A stretch of DNA of 64,000 nucleotides from JAMZMI01 sp039970095 (GTDB lineage: Bacteria > Bacteroidota > Bacteroidia > Cytophagales > Cyclobacteriaceae). Both the position numbers and the translations under genes were made by a program. The stretch's first letter is position 1. Each line of letters begins with the position of its first letter. The notes below the pieces were generated by a model, which saw only the letters and a program-made list of their open reading frames with translations, was not told the DNA's origin and made no database searches. The DNA is taken from contig JBDVMP010000029.1 in assembly GCA_039970095.1 (NCBI GenBank), positions 1-64,000 of the forward strand, in the 5' to 3' direction. Shown one piece after another: positions 63,954 to 64,000 of the stretch.

Positions 63954-64000
63954 CAATTTCTAATTTCGAATGATCCTTTTTGAACTCTTTCTTTGCCATT
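63953..64000 (-). CDS. 3' end of a gene upstream of PorP/SprF, probably with a type B T9SS sorting domain
   Basis: Fifteen codons are visible at the right edge, ending NGKERVQKGSFEIRN then TGA at 63955-63953. The tail KGSFEIRN looks like the end of the gliding motility-associated C-terminal (type B) sorting domain, which is normally encoded directly upstream of a PorP/SprF gene. The TGATG overlap with the next gene supports that this frame is the real one. The call rests on very few residues. Confidence 0.45.
   Translation of the reverse strand, partial: NGKERVQKGSFEIRN

Noticed and set aside
1..64000. CRISPR arrays, rRNA genes, phage or IS elements
   Set aside because: No regularly spaced direct repeats, rRNA-like sequence, transposase or integrase motifs were seen on either strand.

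Overview
The window looks like a chromosomal segment of a free-living, probably marine, gliding-type member of the Bacteroidota, most likely Cytophagales. The grounds are a low G+C composition, a type IX secretion (T9SS) sorting domain, a PorP/SprF protein beside an OmpA/PD40 protein, DUF3127, DUF2911 and SiaB/SiaC families, a DPE2-type amylomaltase with two CBM20 domains, a long-form urocanase, and promoter boxes of the TTG-N18..21-TAnnTTTG kind. There are no rRNA genes, CRISPR arrays, phage genes or insertion sequences. One tRNA (Gln, TTG) is present.

Layout. 1-3.3 kb: an RND efflux pump (permease cut by the left edge, plus its adaptor). 3.4-9.6 kb: two methionine sulfoxide reductases around an L-2-hydroxyglutarate oxidase, then small hydrolases and conserved domains of unknown function. 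9.7-17.6 kb: a signalling cluster. It holds a membrane PP2C/SpoIIE phosphatase (SiaA-like), an acidic 79-residue protein, a receiver fused to a phosphatase domain with degraded metal ligands, a large histidine kinase, SiaB-like kinase, SiaC-like phosphoprotein, a coiled-coil membrane protein and a thioesterase-like protein. 17.6-20.4 kb: a BrkB/YihY membrane protein and a membrane metallophosphoesterase. 20.4-27.1 kb: a complete TetR-TolC-adaptor-RND operon. 27.2-35.7 kb: housekeeping genes (purL, tRNA-Gln, prs, L25, pth, a thiamine-binding-like protein, a BaiN/YhiN flavoprotein). 35.7-38.6 kb: an accessory stretch with a decayed copy of the end of the flavoprotein gene, a secreted arylsulfotransferase-like protein and a lone receiver. 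38.7-44.5 kb: metG, an M61 peptidase, a glycosyltransferase and a carboxypeptidase-regulatory-like protein. 44.5-54.2 kb: alpha-glucan metabolism (DPE2-type MalQ, SLC45-type transporter, fructose-bisphosphate aldolase, two GH13 lipoproteins) and a 3-hydroxyacyl-CoA dehydrogenase. 54.3-61.1 kb: the histidine utilisation operon hutH-I-U-G with a divergent LysR gene. 61.1-64 kb: T9SS-associated OmpA/PD40 and PorP/SprF genes, with the tail of another gene at the right edge.

How the genes fit together. The signalling cluster is the most unusual part. It resembles the Pseudomonas SiaABCD partner-switching pathway (phosphatase SiaA, kinase SiaB, switch protein SiaC, diguanylate cyclase SiaD), but no GGDEF protein is present. 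The gene after siaC instead encodes a two-helix membrane protein with a coiled coil, and a histidine kinase plus a receiver/pseudo-phosphatase are encoded divergently next door. The glucan locus has secreted or lipid-anchored amylases, an inner-membrane sugar transporter and a cytosolic amylomaltase, but no SusC/SusD pair in view. The hut genes form a tight operon (gaps of 2-6 bases) that would convert histidine to glutamate and formamide.
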